Assembly (NCBI GenBank): GCA_022826805.1 | Contig: JAJDUH010000073.1 | Location: forward strand, 62,001 to 126,000 | Length of the DNA: 64,000 nt | DNA from: Candidatus Poribacteria bacterium | Lineage (GTDB): Bacteria; Poribacteria; WGA-4E; WGA-3G | Direction of reading: 5' to 3' | In this document: positions 1 to 8,641 of the stretch, piece by piece | How the letters are laid out: every line of letters begins with the position of its first letter | Position numbering within the stretch: position 1 is the stretch's first letter | Notes under the pieces: generated by a model | Told to the model about the DNA's origin: nothing | The model's input: only the letters and a program-made list of their open reading frames with translations | The model's database searches: none | Translations under genes and position numbers: made by a program

Positions 1-2
1 CA

Positions 3-683
3 GGGGCATTGCATCGCGACAGGACTGTTTTTCGAGGGTGTGACCACATTGCTTCGCCGGACGTACACATAGACGAAGAGAACCGCCGTTTCTTTATGTA
101 CTTCCACGGAAATCCGCGTGGGGGGCAAGTAACCAGTTGGGCAACTTCTACTGATGGTGTGAATTATACGCCCTCCGATACAATGGATAGGCGAAACAGT
201 GCCTACTTTCGCGTCTTTTGGTGGCAGGGACACCCCTATGCGACGTATCACGGTTGGATCAGTCGCGCTGAAACACCTGAATGGACAGCGTCGTTCATTG
301 AGCGAGACACACCTCTCTTTCCGCGCAAGTCGCCTGACGACAATACTGGCTTTCCGCGCCACACAGCGAATCTTTTGGAAGGAGATGTCTTAACTGTCTA
401 TTATTCACTGTATGGGGATAGTCCAGAGCGCATCAAAAAAAGCACAGTACAGTTGACAGACGATTGGAATGACTGGCATCCGTCTGAACCTATAGAGGTT
501 ATCGCCCCAAAATACGATTTTGAGGGTGTGGATCTGCCGATTAAGCGATCAACGGGAGGGTTAGATCGGGAGCGTGTGCATGAACTTCGGGATCCGGCTA
601 TCTATTGTGAGGATGGGAACACATGGCTACTTTATTCTGTCGCCGGGGAACAGGGAATTGCGATTATACAAATAGCTGATTAG
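3..683 (+). CDS. GH43-like five-bladed beta-propeller protein, 5' end outside window
   Basis: The reading frame is open to the left window edge, so the listed TTG at position 9 is not a true start and the N-terminus is missing. The visible 224 residues have the repeated blade pattern of glycoside hydrolase family 43/32-type propellers: SPDVHID near the start, short aromatic-rich strands (FFMYFHG, LLYSVAG) and the late HELRDPAIY stretch that resembles the conserved RDP of such folds. No signal peptide can be judged. A role in carbohydrate binding or cleavage is inferred from fold only; the catalytic acids cannot be assigned from a partial sequence. It converges on the restriction endonuclease gene, with 27 bases between the stop codons. 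Confidence 0.6.
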   Translation, partial: GALHRDRTVFRGCDHIASPDVHIDEENRRFFMYFHGNPRGGQVTSWATSTDGVNYTPSDTMDRRNSAYFRVFWWQGHPYATYHGWISRAETPEWTASFIERDTPLFPRKSPDDNTGFPRHTANLLEGDVLTVYYSLYGDSPERIKKSTVQLTDDWNDWHPSEPIEVIAPKYDFEGVDLPIKRSTGGLDRERVHELRDPAIYCEDGNTWLLYSVAGEQGIAIIQIAD

Positions 684-710
684 CCAATCCTATGGTTTAA
701 AATGGGTATT

Positions 711-1865
711 TCATGACAAAGAATTTAACAATTCGTTCCAATAGTCTAAATGAGTTGCTTTGATGTCTGTGTTTTGGTTAAAATCCAACTGAAGATTTTT
801 TGAATAGCAATCTAAAAACAGTTTTGGATTGCTCAACAACCGCAGATAGTATTTTAGTGAGGGAAGGATGCCGTTAACAATTACTTCACAACCATGCTGC
901 CTATGGATTTGCTGAATTAATTGGTCTACTGTTTCTGACTCGTTAACGTTTGGTTCTGCTGTGGTGAGTAGGTAGTACCGACGGACAGGTGTCTCATAAA
1001 ACTTTTCGTAACCATCCTTAACAAGTTGTGGTGAAATTGGAATGTTGTGTTTAATTTCGACCGATTCGAAAAAATTCCCATTTTCGTCCAGCACTTCAAT
1101 ATCCCCAATCCCACCAGATTTGATGTCCGATGTAGTGTGGCTTTTCAGTGGAGAGAGCGTTTTACCTTTATATCGCTCGATTGCCATCAGCATTTCATAA
1201 GCGGAATAGACTGCTAATACAGGGAGTCGTGAGGCACCGGCAACACGATAGTTAAACGAAAAGTGATACTTCAGAGAATTTACGATGGTATTGATTGTTA
1301 TCGGGTCTGATTGTGAGGATTGAATAGAATCTTCATCAGTATTTTCAAACAGACTGAGACTAACTTGGGGTCTTGCTATCACATCAATCAGAGAAGCGAA
1401 TATCGCTTGAAGATATTTTCTTGGATCGGCTTGGTTTTCCTCAACATCATTGAGAATCTGAAGAAATGAGTTCTTCACTGCTGTATCACGAATCTTGCCA
1501 AGATACTCTAAAGTATATGGGTGAGCTTGCTCAAGCGAGCGTGTTAACCAGCCACTACCACCTTTCATAGCAAATCTCTGAAACTTCTCCCGGATAAAAG
1601 GAGTCACGTGCCGAGTGTCAAAGCCTCTTCCTGAATAACCATTCAGTAATTCCTTTTTGTGATATCGAATGTCTTGAGTTGGTGTTTCTATCTTTTTTGT
1701 AACAGATGTAATCAGAACTGCCAGTACCGCTTTTTGGGACTCTGCTTTTTCGGTGATAATCTTAACCCAATTTTCTTGAGTTTCTGAGAGATCGAAGTGA
1801 GTATTGTCCTTTGACTTTGCCAGTTGATAGGCATCTTCCAAAATTGAACGTGCCTTATTCATCAT
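711..1865 (-). CDS. Type II restriction endonuclease (PD-(D/E)XK type, SacI-family-like, tentative)
   Basis: This 384-residue protein is encoded directly downstream of a DNA methyltransferase and overlaps it by ATGA, the usual arrangement of a type II restriction-modification pair. A plausible PD-(D/E)XK catalytic core is visible as GDIEV (residues about 254-258) followed by VEIKH (EIK at 270-272). The N-terminal half is helical, with a conserved-looking GYSGRGFDTRHVTPF segment and WLTRSLEQAHPYT. I associate these with SacI-type enzymes from memory, so the family name is tentative. It would cleave unmethylated DNA at the partner enzyme's site, which cannot be read from sequence. The gene looks more A+T-rich than its neighbours, consistent with horizontal acquisition. 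Confidence 0.65.
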   Translation of the reverse strand: MMNKARSILEDAYQLAKSKDNTHFDLSETQENWVKIITEKAESQKAVLAVLITSVTKKIETPTQDIRYHKKELLNGYSGRGFDTRHVTPFIREKFQRFAMKGGSGWLTRSLEQAHPYTLEYLGKIRDTAVKNSFLQILNDVEENQADPRKYLQAIFASLIDVIARPQVSLSLFENTDEDSIQSSQSDPITINTIVNSLKYHFSFNYRVAGASRLPVLAVYSAYEMLMAIERYKGKTLSPLKSHTTSDIKSGGIGDIEVLDENGNFFESVEIKHNIPISPQLVKDGYEKFYETPVRRYYLLTTAEPNVNESETVDQLIQQIHRQHGCEVIVNGILPSLKYYLRLLSNPKLFLDCYSKNLQLDFNQNTDIKATHLDYWNELLNSLS

Positions 1866-2911
1866 TTACCCTCAAATAGACGGGACGAGGCATTCGGCGT
1901 TTCTGAAATACGTTGTTGAGCATCTTCACAGTATTCAGCATTAATATCATAGCCGATATAATGTCTACCCAGTTTTTTGCAAGCAACTGCAGTTGAACCG
2001 GAACCCATGAACGGATCTAAAACCAAGGCACCAATAGGCGTGAGGAGATGTAAAAACTCTTCCACGACTTCCACCGGATAGATTGCTGGATGTTTATTTC
2101 CTTTGACTGTAGCTACTGATGTTTCAATTACATCTCGTTTGATTTTATTACCATGCATCCGAATGATTGTAAATCCTTTGTTTTTTAATTGGAGTGTGCG
2201 TCCACCTGCCTGTCCACCAAAAGGTTCCGAATGAATACCTCGAATTTTCATACGAAAGCTATGCGTCTGTCCTTGGATCACTTCTTGGATGACTTCCATT
2301 AGTTCGCGGCGTGCGACGGTTTTCTCTGCTTCAGACAGCTCAGATTCCGCAATAAGTTCAAAATATCGCTGTCCAATCTTAGTATTAGTTTTCTTTCTTG
2401 ATTTTTTTTTGGTATTTTTCTCTGTTAAGAAGGCATTGAGATCATAGAAATAGTCGTCTGACTTGACAAAGTGAAAGAATGGCTCTGTGCTACTAACAAG
2501 GCGACGACGAAACTGACGCGGGGTTGGATTCCGTTTAACCCATGTAATTTCGTTCACGAGTTTAACCAAACCTATATTCGTCGCCTCAATCGCAAATCGG
2601 TAGGGAACAAGAAGTAGGTTGCTATCCTCATATTTGTCGCCTACATTGAAAATGATACTGCCGTCATCTCTGACAACGCGGACGCATTCGCGGAAAATAC
2701 GGAGTAGAGTATCAACGTATGCATCAACATTCTTTTCGTTGCCCATACCGCCGCCATAGTCGCGCTGCTGAAAATAGGGGGGAGATGTAATTACTAAATG
2801 AATACTGCGATCCGGTAACTTCTGGATAAGTTCAAAATTGTCGCCGCACAGAATTTGATCAATTGGGAGGGATTTATCAGCATTTTGAGCATTTTCAGGT
2901 ATGTATAGCAT
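1862..2911 (-). CDS. Type II DNA methyltransferase (N4-cytosine or N6-adenine, beta class)
   Basis: The protein shows TSPPY (residues 42-46, catalytic motif IV) before DPFMGSGST (from about residue 299, the AdoMet-binding motif I). This permuted order defines the beta class of amino-methyltransferases. TSPPY is commonest among m4C enzymes but also occurs in m6A enzymes. The lysine-rich segment between them (KNTKKKSRKKTNTK) lies in the likely target-recognition region. It should protect host DNA against the adjacent endonuclease. Its TGA stop overlaps the endonuclease ATG (ATGA), implying translational coupling with the methylase made first. The ATG start at 2911 lies 14 bases after the upstream small-protein gene, suggesting one transcript. 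Confidence 0.9.
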   Translation of the reverse strand: MLYIPENAQNADKSLPIDQILCGDNFELIQKLPDRSIHLVITSPPYFQQRDYGGGMGNEKNVDAYVDTLLRIFRECVRVVRDDGSIIFNVGDKYEDSNLLLVPYRFAIEATNIGLVKLVNEITWVKRNPTPRQFRRRLVSSTEPFFHFVKSDDYFYDLNAFLTEKNTKKKSRKKTNTKIGQRYFELIAESELSEAEKTVARRELMEVIQEVIQGQTHSFRMKIRGIHSEPFGGQAGGRTLQLKNKGFTIIRMHGNKIKRDVIETSVATVKGNKHPAIYPVEVVEEFLHLLTPIGALVLDPFMGSGSTAVACKKLGRHYIGYDINAEYCEDAQQRISETPNASSRLFEGK

Positions 2912-2925
2912 GTTTTAATTAAGCT

Positions 2926-3108
2926 TTAAGAACGTTTTTCAATGAGCCTGCCGACAAAGAAAATCAAAACACCGAGTGTCAAGAAACCCATCTCAGCACC
3001 CATCGCTTTGGATTCACTGTAATCGAAGGGATTGACACAACCCAGGTAGAGTCCTGCACCTAAGCAGGCTATCCCCATCAGTTCCAAAGTCTTTCCGATA
3101 TAATACAC
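2926..3108 (-). CDS. Small two-pass membrane protein, function unknown
   Basis: This 60-residue protein starts at GTG, preceded by a good ribosome-binding site (GGAG, about 6 bases upstream). It has two hydrophobic stretches, roughly residues 8-24 (LELMGIACLGAGLYLGC) and 40-53 (MGFLTLGVLIFFVG), and ends in a positively charged RLIEKRS tail. I do not recognise a function. It lies 14 bases upstream of the methyltransferase gene and is probably cotranscribed with it, but that position gives no firm link to restriction-modification. Confidence 0.6.
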   Translation of the reverse strand: MYYIGKTLELMGIACLGAGLYLGCVNPFDYSESKAMGAEMGFLTLGVLIFFVGRLIEKRS

Positions 3109-3149
3109 AAATTCTCCGATGCTATCTATTGAGTCGCGTTCTGTGTGAT

Positions 3150-3179
3150 TATAGGGTGAGGTGCTATCCTCACCCTATA
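3150..3179 (-). terminator. 12-bp perfect hairpin after the CBM9-like gene
   Basis: The arms TATAGGGTGAGG and CCTCACCCTATA are perfectly complementary around a six-base loop, 9 bases beyond the stop codon of the minus-strand CBM9-like gene. There is no U-tract on either side, so it is either a weak or Rho-assisted terminator, an mRNA-stabilising 3' hairpin, or a processing site between that gene and the downstream small-protein/methylase genes. Confidence 0.5.
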
Positions 3180-3187
3180 GCAATACA

Positions 3188-3898
3188 TTAGTAGAGACCT
3201 TTAATGTGTCCCCACTGAATCAATTTTTGTTGTCTACTCGGTTCAATCTTGGCAGTAAAAATGAGATCGGGGAGATAATCATTGTCCTCCGTGTAACCTT
3301 CTGGAACCCAACCGATTTTATTTTGTAAGTGTCCACTATCAACATCGTGGTAAGCGATCCAGAATCCGATACTATTCCCTTTTCTCGCAAGATTGTCAAG
3401 CCGGAAACTTAACTCGCACGTCTGTCCATCATTTCCCCATGCCACTCGCGTCAATGGATATTTTAACGTATCCATCTCCTTGTGAATCGGAATTTCGTAA
3501 CGGTAAAGGTCTTCCATACGTCCAGAGTGGTGTGGATCTATATAAAGAATAATGTGATCTTCACGCAGCAGTTTTGCTTGACGCGTTTCGAGTTGATCGT
3601 CCGTTATTTTAATGGCTACATAAAGAAATCCGTTACGCCAAACCGCTGCGAACGAACCGCTGAAATCAGGGGATTCGGGCAAGTGTTTTCCATTAATTAA
3701 ATCTTGATTCATTTTTCCTGGGATCACTTTCTCCCAAACTGGATCATCGAGGTAACCATCTACGATCGGAGCGACAGCAACGAGATCTGCGTTGTATTGG
3801 AAATTTTGAAGATTTGATCCCGTGACATGCCCTAATGCATAAGGCACCACGGTTAGTAGAAGGCTCATTGTTACAAATACATATCTGTTAAGGTTCAT
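3188..3898 (-). CDS. Secreted CBM9-like carbohydrate-binding domain protein
   Basis: The 236-residue protein begins with a signal peptide (hydrophobic MSLLLTVVPYALG, cleavage expected near residue 23-25). The rest matches the pattern of CBM9-like domains: APIVDGYLDDPVWEKV near the N-terminus, then WRNGFLYVAIKITDD, DHIILYIDP and a late WIAYHDVD. Such domains bind glycans or act as stand-alone modules in secreted proteins, and there is no attached enzyme here. The ATG start has a strong AGGAGG ribosome-binding site. It is followed by the hairpin at 3150-3179. Confidence 0.75.
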   Translation of the reverse strand: MNLNRYVFVTMSLLLTVVPYALGHVTGSNLQNFQYNADLVAVAPIVDGYLDDPVWEKVIPGKMNQDLINGKHLPESPDFSGSFAAVWRNGFLYVAIKITDDQLETRQAKLLREDHIILYIDPHHSGRMEDLYRYEIPIHKEMDTLKYPLTRVAWGNDGQTCELSFRLDNLARKGNSIGFWIAYHDVDSGHLQNKIGWVPEGYTEDNDYLPDLIFTAKIEPSRQQKLIQWGHIKGLY

Positions 3899-4179
3899 GA
3901 GTTCCTCCTTTTTAGGATAACTCGCAGGTCGGACTTCTTTATGGTGAAATCCGTATCCTTCATTTCCTGTCCTCTTTTTTTTAAGAGTTCAATAGATTTA
4001 ATTTTGTATATTTTATATTCTCTGATGCGTGCCGTGAGTGTCTATTTTGATGCTGATTAAAAAACTCTGTTGCCTCTACTTTACAGTTACTTCATTATAA
4101 AGTATACCTTAAAAAGCATTATTGATCCAGTTAAATTTACACGTATGATTTATAAATTAGTCGTTTTTTTTGAATTCGG
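3899..4179. other. Intergenic divergent spacer, A+T-rich
   Basis: This is the upstream part of the 422-base spacer between the divergent CBM9-like gene and ftsH. I see no open reading frame or RNA gene. TATAAT- and TATACT-like sequences occur on the minus strand near 4095-4110 without a convincing -35 partner, so the CBM9-like gene's promoter is not assigned. Confidence 0.4.
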
Positions 4180-4208
4180 TTGAAATTTGGAAAAAAATTT
4201 GTTATACT
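4180..4208 (+). promoter_or_regulatory. Sigma70-type promoter candidate for ftsH
   Basis: TTGAAA (4180-4185) and TATACT (4203-4208) are separated by exactly 17 bases, in an A+T-rich spacer about 110 bases upstream of the ftsH start. No other promoter-like pair of this quality was seen in the spacer. Confidence 0.6.
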
Positions 4209-4267
4209 TTTAAACAGGTTTTAAATCACAGGTTTTAAAATCACATTTTTGTCTTAATAAGAATTTA

Positions 4268-4338
4268 ACAGAGAGGCAATGGGTTGTGAATAAAAATACA
4301 AGACAGAGAGGCAATGGGTTGTGAATAAAAATACAAGA
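4268..4338 (+). repeat. 35-bp tandem duplication spanning the ftsH start
   Basis: Bases 4268-4303 recur at 4303-4338 with a 35-base period. Each copy carries the same GTG context (GGGTTGTGAATAAAAATAC). Because 35 is not a multiple of three, translation from the upstream GTG runs in another frame. The second copy contains the start codon and first codons of ftsH. Confidence 0.9.
4286..4324 (+). other. Possible 12-codon leader ORF overlapping the ftsH start (GTGA)
   Basis: The upstream GTG created by the duplication opens a 12-codon frame ([12 protein letters not shown]). Its TGA stop at 4322-4324 overlaps the ftsH GTG at 4321-4323. Both starts share the same upstream sequence, so ribosomes could in principle load on either. 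Translation of the leader is not shown, and it may be only a by-product of the duplication. Confidence 0.35.
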
Positions 4339-6237
4339 AGCATGGTGATTTGGTGGATGATTATTGCCGGAATCGTGGTCTTTGGCATCTATCAGTTATT
4401 CAACCGCAGAGACCCGGTTTACCAGTTGGCAACCTCTGATTTTCACCAATACATAAAGCTTGGACCAGATTTGTTTGATGGGTATCTGGTTTTAGATGAG
4501 GAATGGGTTGAGGGACGATTTCACGCAGAAAGTCTGAACCAAGTTCGCGCTGAAATTTTAAAAAATGTACCACCTCAGGAGCAGGAAACCCATCTTCCTC
4601 CTAAATGGGAAGGCGAATTTAGAGCAAGCCGCGATGCAATCGATGACTACGACATTCAGGCAAAACTCGATGAAGCTGGTATTGACTATAACGTCAAACC
4701 GCCATCCAAGTTTCCGCAAGGATTGCTTATCTTCGGGACAACCGTCGTACCGCTTCTCATCTTTTTAGGACTGATGATCTTTCTCTCGCGTCAGATGCAG
4801 GGAAGTGGGAATCGAGCCCTCTCTTTTGGTAAAAGCCGCGCACGCCTCCATTCCGAAAATCAAAAGAAAATAACATTTGAAGATGTTGCTGGGGTTGATG
4901 AAGCAAAAGATGCCCTTGAGGAAGTTATTGAGTTCCTCAAAGCACCGAAAAAGTTTGAGCGTCTCGGCGGTAGAATTCCTAAGGGTGTTCTACTGATGGG
5001 ACCTCCGGGCACCGGTAAAACAATGCTTGCCCAAGCTGTTGCTGGCGAGGCAGATGTGCCATTTTATAGCATCAGCGGTTCTGATTTCGTCGAAATGTTC
5101 GTCGGTGTAGGGGCATCCCGTGTCCGGGACCTCTTTGAAACTGGAAAGAAAAACGCACCTTGTATTATCTTTATTGATGAATTGGATGCTGTCGGTAGGC
5201 ACCGCGGTGCAGGTATCGGCGGCGGACACGATGAACGTGAGCAGACGCTAAACCAACTCCTCGTTGAAATGCAGGGGTTTGATGCCTCTGAAGGTGTGAT
5301 TCTCATCGCCGCAACAAACCGTCCGGACGTCCTCGACCCAGCACTTCTCCGTCCCGGTAGATTCGACCGGCAAATCGTCGTTGATCTGCCTGATGTTCGC
5401 GGGCGGGAAGCGATACTCATGGTCCATACAAAAGAGCCTTATAAACTTGCTGAAGATGTCAATTTAGGAATCTTGGCAAAGGCAACCCCGGGGTTCTCTG
5501 GTGCAGACCTTGAGAATATGGCAAACGAAGCCGCACTCCTTGCCGCAAGGACCAATAAAGAAAATATTGACATGCTCTGCTTTGACGAGGCAAAAGACCG
5601 AGTCCTGATGGGACCCGAACGACGGAGCCTTGTTATTAGTGAGGAAGAAAGGCGTGTCACCGCCTATCACGAGGCAGGCCACGCGCTTATGTTACACTTC
5701 GTGCCCGAAAGCGATCCTAATTATAAGTGTACAATTGTCCCACGCGGTAGAGCGCTCGGTGTCACAGCAAAACTCCCACTTGAAGAACGCCATAATATGA
5801 GCAGAGATCGGTTACTCGCTCACATTATTTTCGCACTCGGCGGTCGTGTCGCTGAGGAGATCATCTTTGGCGAGCAAACGACGGGCGCGCAAAATGATTT
5901 TGAGCAGGCTACAAGCCTCGCACGCCGAATGGTTACCCAATGGGGAATGAGCCACATGGGACCCCTCACCTTTGGGAGACGAGATGAGCAAGTTTTCCTC
6001 GGCAAGGAATTGGCTGTGCATCAGGATTATAGCGAAAAAACTGCCATTGAAATCGACAAGGCTGTCCACGATATCGTCATGGAGTGCTATAAAAAGGCAC
6101 GAGATATTTTGGAAACCAACTTAGACGGTTTGAAATTGTTGGCGGACGCATTGTTGGAACGTGAAACCCTTGTTACCGAAGAGATTGACGAAATCCTCGG
6201 ACCCCGACCCCAACTGCCCGCAAAACAAATCGTATGA
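4321..6237 (+). CDS. ftsH: ATP-dependent zinc metalloprotease FtsH
   Basis: This is a full-length (638 residues) membrane AAA+ protease that degrades misfolded and regulatory membrane and cytoplasmic proteins. There are two membrane segments, residues about 8-26 and 134-157, with a periplasmic region between. The AAA domain has Walker A GPPGTGKT (227-234), Walker B IIFIDE (282-287) and a second region of homology ending in RPGRFDR (about 344-350). The M41 peptidase domain carries HEAGH (450-454) and a later acidic zinc ligand in [12 protein letters not shown] (about D526). The start is a GTG in the second copy of a 35-bp duplication. The gene overlaps folP by ATGA, an arrangement near folate genes common in other bacteria. 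Confidence 0.97.
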   Translation: MNKNTRSMVIWWMIIAGIVVFGIYQLFNRRDPVYQLATSDFHQYIKLGPDLFDGYLVLDEEWVEGRFHAESLNQVRAEILKNVPPQEQETHLPPKWEGEFRASRDAIDDYDIQAKLDEAGIDYNVKPPSKFPQGLLIFGTTVVPLLIFLGLMIFLSRQMQGSGNRALSFGKSRARLHSENQKKITFEDVAGVDEAKDALEEVIEFLKAPKKFERLGGRIPKGVLLMGPPGTGKTMLAQAVAGEADVPFYSISGSDFVEMFVGVGASRVRDLFETGKKNAPCIIFIDELDAVGRHRGAGIGGGHDEREQTLNQLLVEMQGFDASEGVILIAATNRPDVLDPALLRPGRFDRQIVVDLPDVRGREAILMVHTKEPYKLAEDVNLGILAKATPGFSGADLENMANEAALLAARTNKENIDMLCFDEAKDRVLMGPERRSLVISEEERRVTAYHEAGHALMLHFVPESDPNYKCTIVPRGRALGVTAKLPLEERHNMSRDRLLAHIIFALGGRVAEEIIFGEQTTGAQNDFEQATSLARRMVTQWGMSHMGPLTFGRRDEQVFLGKELAVHQDYSEKTAIEIDKAVHDIVMECYKKARDILETNLDGLKLLADALLERETLVTEEIDEILGPRPQLPAKQIV

Positions 6238-7058
6238 ATTGTCGCGGGAAAACACTCACTTTCGGCACACAAACACATGTAATGGGCATCTTGAACGTTA
6301 CACCAGATTCCTTTTCTGATGGCGGACGCTACCTTGATGTCCAACAGGCAATCACACACGCTGAAACGATGGTCACTGAAGGTGCTACGCTCATCGATAT
6401 CGGTGGCGAATCTTCACGTCCTGGAGCATCGCCTGTCTCGGTTGATGAAGAACTCGCACGGGTAGTTCCAGTTATTCGTGGGCTTGCTGATGCTGTTGAT
6501 GTTCTCATTTCTGTTGATACATCCAAGGCAAAGGTAGCGAAGCACGCACTTGAGGCTGGCGCCCATATTGTTAATGACATCACCGCACTATGTGGCGATC
6601 CAGAAATGGCGACAGTCGTTGCTGAGATGAAAGCCGGTGTTGTGCTGATGCACATGAAAGGAACACCACGGACGATGCAGCAAGCACCAGAATATGATGA
6701 TGTCGTTACCGAGATCTGCTCGTGGCTCAAGGAAAAGACGCAAAATGCTGAAGCACAAGGTATAGCCGCTGAGCGCATTATCGTTGACCCCGGCATCGGA
6801 TTTGGTAAAACGACGAAACATAACCTTGATATCTTGAAGCGTCTTTCGGAATTTCGAGAGTTGAAGAAACCTCTGCTCGTGGGGACTTCTCGTAAGTCAT
6901 TTATCGGAAATGTCTTAGAAGTACCGATAACGGCGCGCGTTGAAGGTACAGCTGCAACAGTATGTTGGGCGATCGCACACGGCGCGGATATTGTGCGTGT
7001 TCATGATGTCAAAGCAAATGTTCGTGCTGCACAGATGACAGATGCGCTCTGTAGATAA
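6234..7058 (+). CDS. folP: Dihydropteroate synthase
   Basis: FolP condenses 6-hydroxymethyl-7,8-dihydropterin diphosphate with p-aminobenzoate to make dihydropteroate, in the cytoplasmic folate pathway. Both signatures are present: MGILNVTPDSFSDGG near residue 17 and GGESSRPGA near residue 57. The pterin-site segments DPGIGFGKT and GTSRKSFIG follow. At 274 residues it has the usual length. Its ATG overlaps the ftsH stop (ATGA), so translation is probably coupled. No resistance-type change can be judged by eye. Confidence 0.96.
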   Translation: MNCRGKTLTFGTQTHVMGILNVTPDSFSDGGRYLDVQQAITHAETMVTEGATLIDIGGESSRPGASPVSVDEELARVVPVIRGLADAVDVLISVDTSKAKVAKHALEAGAHIVNDITALCGDPEMATVVAEMKAGVVLMHMKGTPRTMQQAPEYDDVVTEICSWLKEKTQNAEAQGIAAERIIVDPGIGFGKTTKHNLDILKRLSEFRELKKPLLVGTSRKSFIGNVLEVPITARVEGTAATVCWAIAHGADIVRVHDVKANVRAAQMTDALCR

Positions 7059-7062
7059 ATCA

Positions 7063-7455
7063 ATGCACCAGCAAAAAATTCAGGGAATCGGTATTGATAT
7101 TGTTGAGGTTGAACGGATTCGGGAGGCATCCCGTCGATGGGGCGCGCGCTTTGAACAGCGGGTTTACACGCAACAGGAACTCGCATATTGTGGCGACGCT
7201 CCCACGCGATATTGGCGACTCGCTGCCCGTTTTGCCGCTAAAGAAGCGGCACTTAAAGCACTCGGCACAGGATTAATCACGGGGATGCGCTGGCAAGACG
7301 TGGAAGTCCAAGCAAATGCTGTCGGAAAACCTGAACTCGTCTTACACGGTGAAGTCCAGCGTTACGCCAATAAATGTAATATCAGTTCGATATTTGTCTC
7401 TATGTCCCATACAAACGCCTATGCTGTAGCACAGGTAACCCTCTGTTCTGCTTGA
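7063..7455 (+). CDS. acpS: Holo-[acyl-carrier-protein] synthase
   Basis: AcpS transfers 4'-phosphopantetheine from CoA to the acyl carrier protein. The magnesium-binding motifs are GIGIDIVEVERI near the N-terminus and RFAAKEAALKALGTG about 50 residues later. The ORF track starts at 7042, inside folP. I prefer the ATG at 7063, four bases past the folP stop, which gives 130 residues, close to the family's usual 120-130. Neither start has a strong ribosome-binding site, so the upstream start cannot be excluded. It is the third gene of the ftsH-folP-acpS run. Confidence 0.93.
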   Translation: MHQQKIQGIGIDIVEVERIREASRRWGARFEQRVYTQQELAYCGDAPTRYWRLAARFAAKEAALKALGTGLITGMRWQDVEVQANAVGKPELVLHGEVQRYANKCNISSIFVSMSHTNAYAVAQVTLCSA

Positions 7456-7519
7456 CGCGTGTACATTCCTATTCCCAACTCCCATATTTTTACAAAATTG
7501 ATGTTTTGTGTGAGGTAAA

Positions 7520-8617
7520 ATGAAGCACGTTCACGGTTCGATTGTCATTGTATTCTGTTTTTTGGTGTGGAGCGCGACTGCGTCAGCAGCAAACACAACG
7601 GCAGCCGCAGATGGATTTCTCAAACAACTGATTGGTGCCGAGCATCACGGAATGGGCGGTAGTTTTGTTGGGGTGACCCGCGGGGCAGATGCCCTTGGTA
7701 GCAACCCCGCCGGTATCGACGCAGCAGGCGGAAATAAATTTGTTGTTCACGCAATCCGATTTCCACGGACTGTTGCTTTTCTCTCTAAGCCGAATGTCGA
7801 TTCAAATTACGAGGATTACAGTCGGTTTGAACAACCAGCATCTGGCATTGAAATATTAAATTGGGCATTCCCAATGGGTAGATTTGGCACGCTTGGATTA
7901 GCAATCGCTTTTGGACAGGAGGGGCCCTTTCGTCGCGTAGATTACTTGGGAAAAGCGGTTAACAGTTTTCCAGAAAATAACCTCGCCGCCGGTTTCGGTT
8001 ATGGAGTAAATCTCCTTCGCAATACCATCATCGGATTTGACGCCAAATGGCTCCGTTCTAAAGTAGCAGATACAGATGCTCAGGAAGACATTGGACACGG
8101 CTACGCCTATAACATTGGTATTATTCAGTATTTTGATAATGGGATTCAGATTGGTATTGCAGCCCGAAACTTAAGTAATGGGCTTTCCTTTTCTAACGTT
8201 TCTATTCCTGATAGAATAGAAACCTCCTATGTTGCTGGTATCGCTTATCAACGTGATATATCAGACATAACGTTGCGTATCGGTTTAGATGCGCATCCAC
8301 CGTTCCGAGATGGCATTCAGGCAAACGTTGGAGCAGAAGTATGGTATCGAAATCGGATTGGTGGTAGAATAGGCTATCTTAGACACACTGAAAAACGGTA
8401 TGGCTCAGTTTTTATACTCCAAGATGCTACATTTGAAATGGATGAACGGCTCTGGAAGGCAGACGGGGTGTCCTTTGGGTTCGGTTTCCGATTCGGAAAC
8501 ATGATCCTAAACGGTGCTTATACCCCACAATTCAAACCTATAGTAGAAGAAGCCGACCGTCTTCATGTTGTACAAGGAGAAGCCATTTATACCTTTTCAA
8601 TCGGACAAGCTTTTTAG
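7520..8617 (+). CDS. PorV/PorQ-family outer-membrane beta-barrel protein
   Basis: The 365-residue precursor has a signal peptide (IVIVFCFLVWSATASA, cleavage near residue 24). It continues with GMGGSFVGVTRGADALGSNPAG, a pattern typical of PorV/PorQ and related FadL-like barrels. Alternating amphipathic strands run to a C-terminal aromatic residue (FSIGQAF), typical of outer-membrane barrels. PorV acts in type IX secretion in Bacteroidetes; many distant homologues outside that phylum have no tested role. The secreted proteases at 17.5 and 37.1 kb carry T9SS/FlgD-like C-terminal domains, which makes a secretion role worth testing but does not establish it. Confidence 0.75.
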   Translation: MKHVHGSIVIVFCFLVWSATASAANTTAAADGFLKQLIGAEHHGMGGSFVGVTRGADALGSNPAGIDAAGGNKFVVHAIRFPRTVAFLSKPNVDSNYEDYSRFEQPASGIEILNWAFPMGRFGTLGLAIAFGQEGPFRRVDYLGKAVNSFPENNLAAGFGYGVNLLRNTIIGFDAKWLRSKVADTDAQEDIGHGYAYNIGIIQYFDNGIQIGIAARNLSNGLSFSNVSIPDRIETSYVAGIAYQRDISDITLRIGLDAHPPFRDGIQANVGAEVWYRNRIGGRIGYLRHTEKRYGSVFILQDATFEMDERLWKADGVSFGFGFRFGNMILNGAYTPQFKPIVEEADRLHVVQGEAIYTFSIGQAF

Positions 8618-8641
8618 ACCGCAAGGATGCGATGCTGACCT

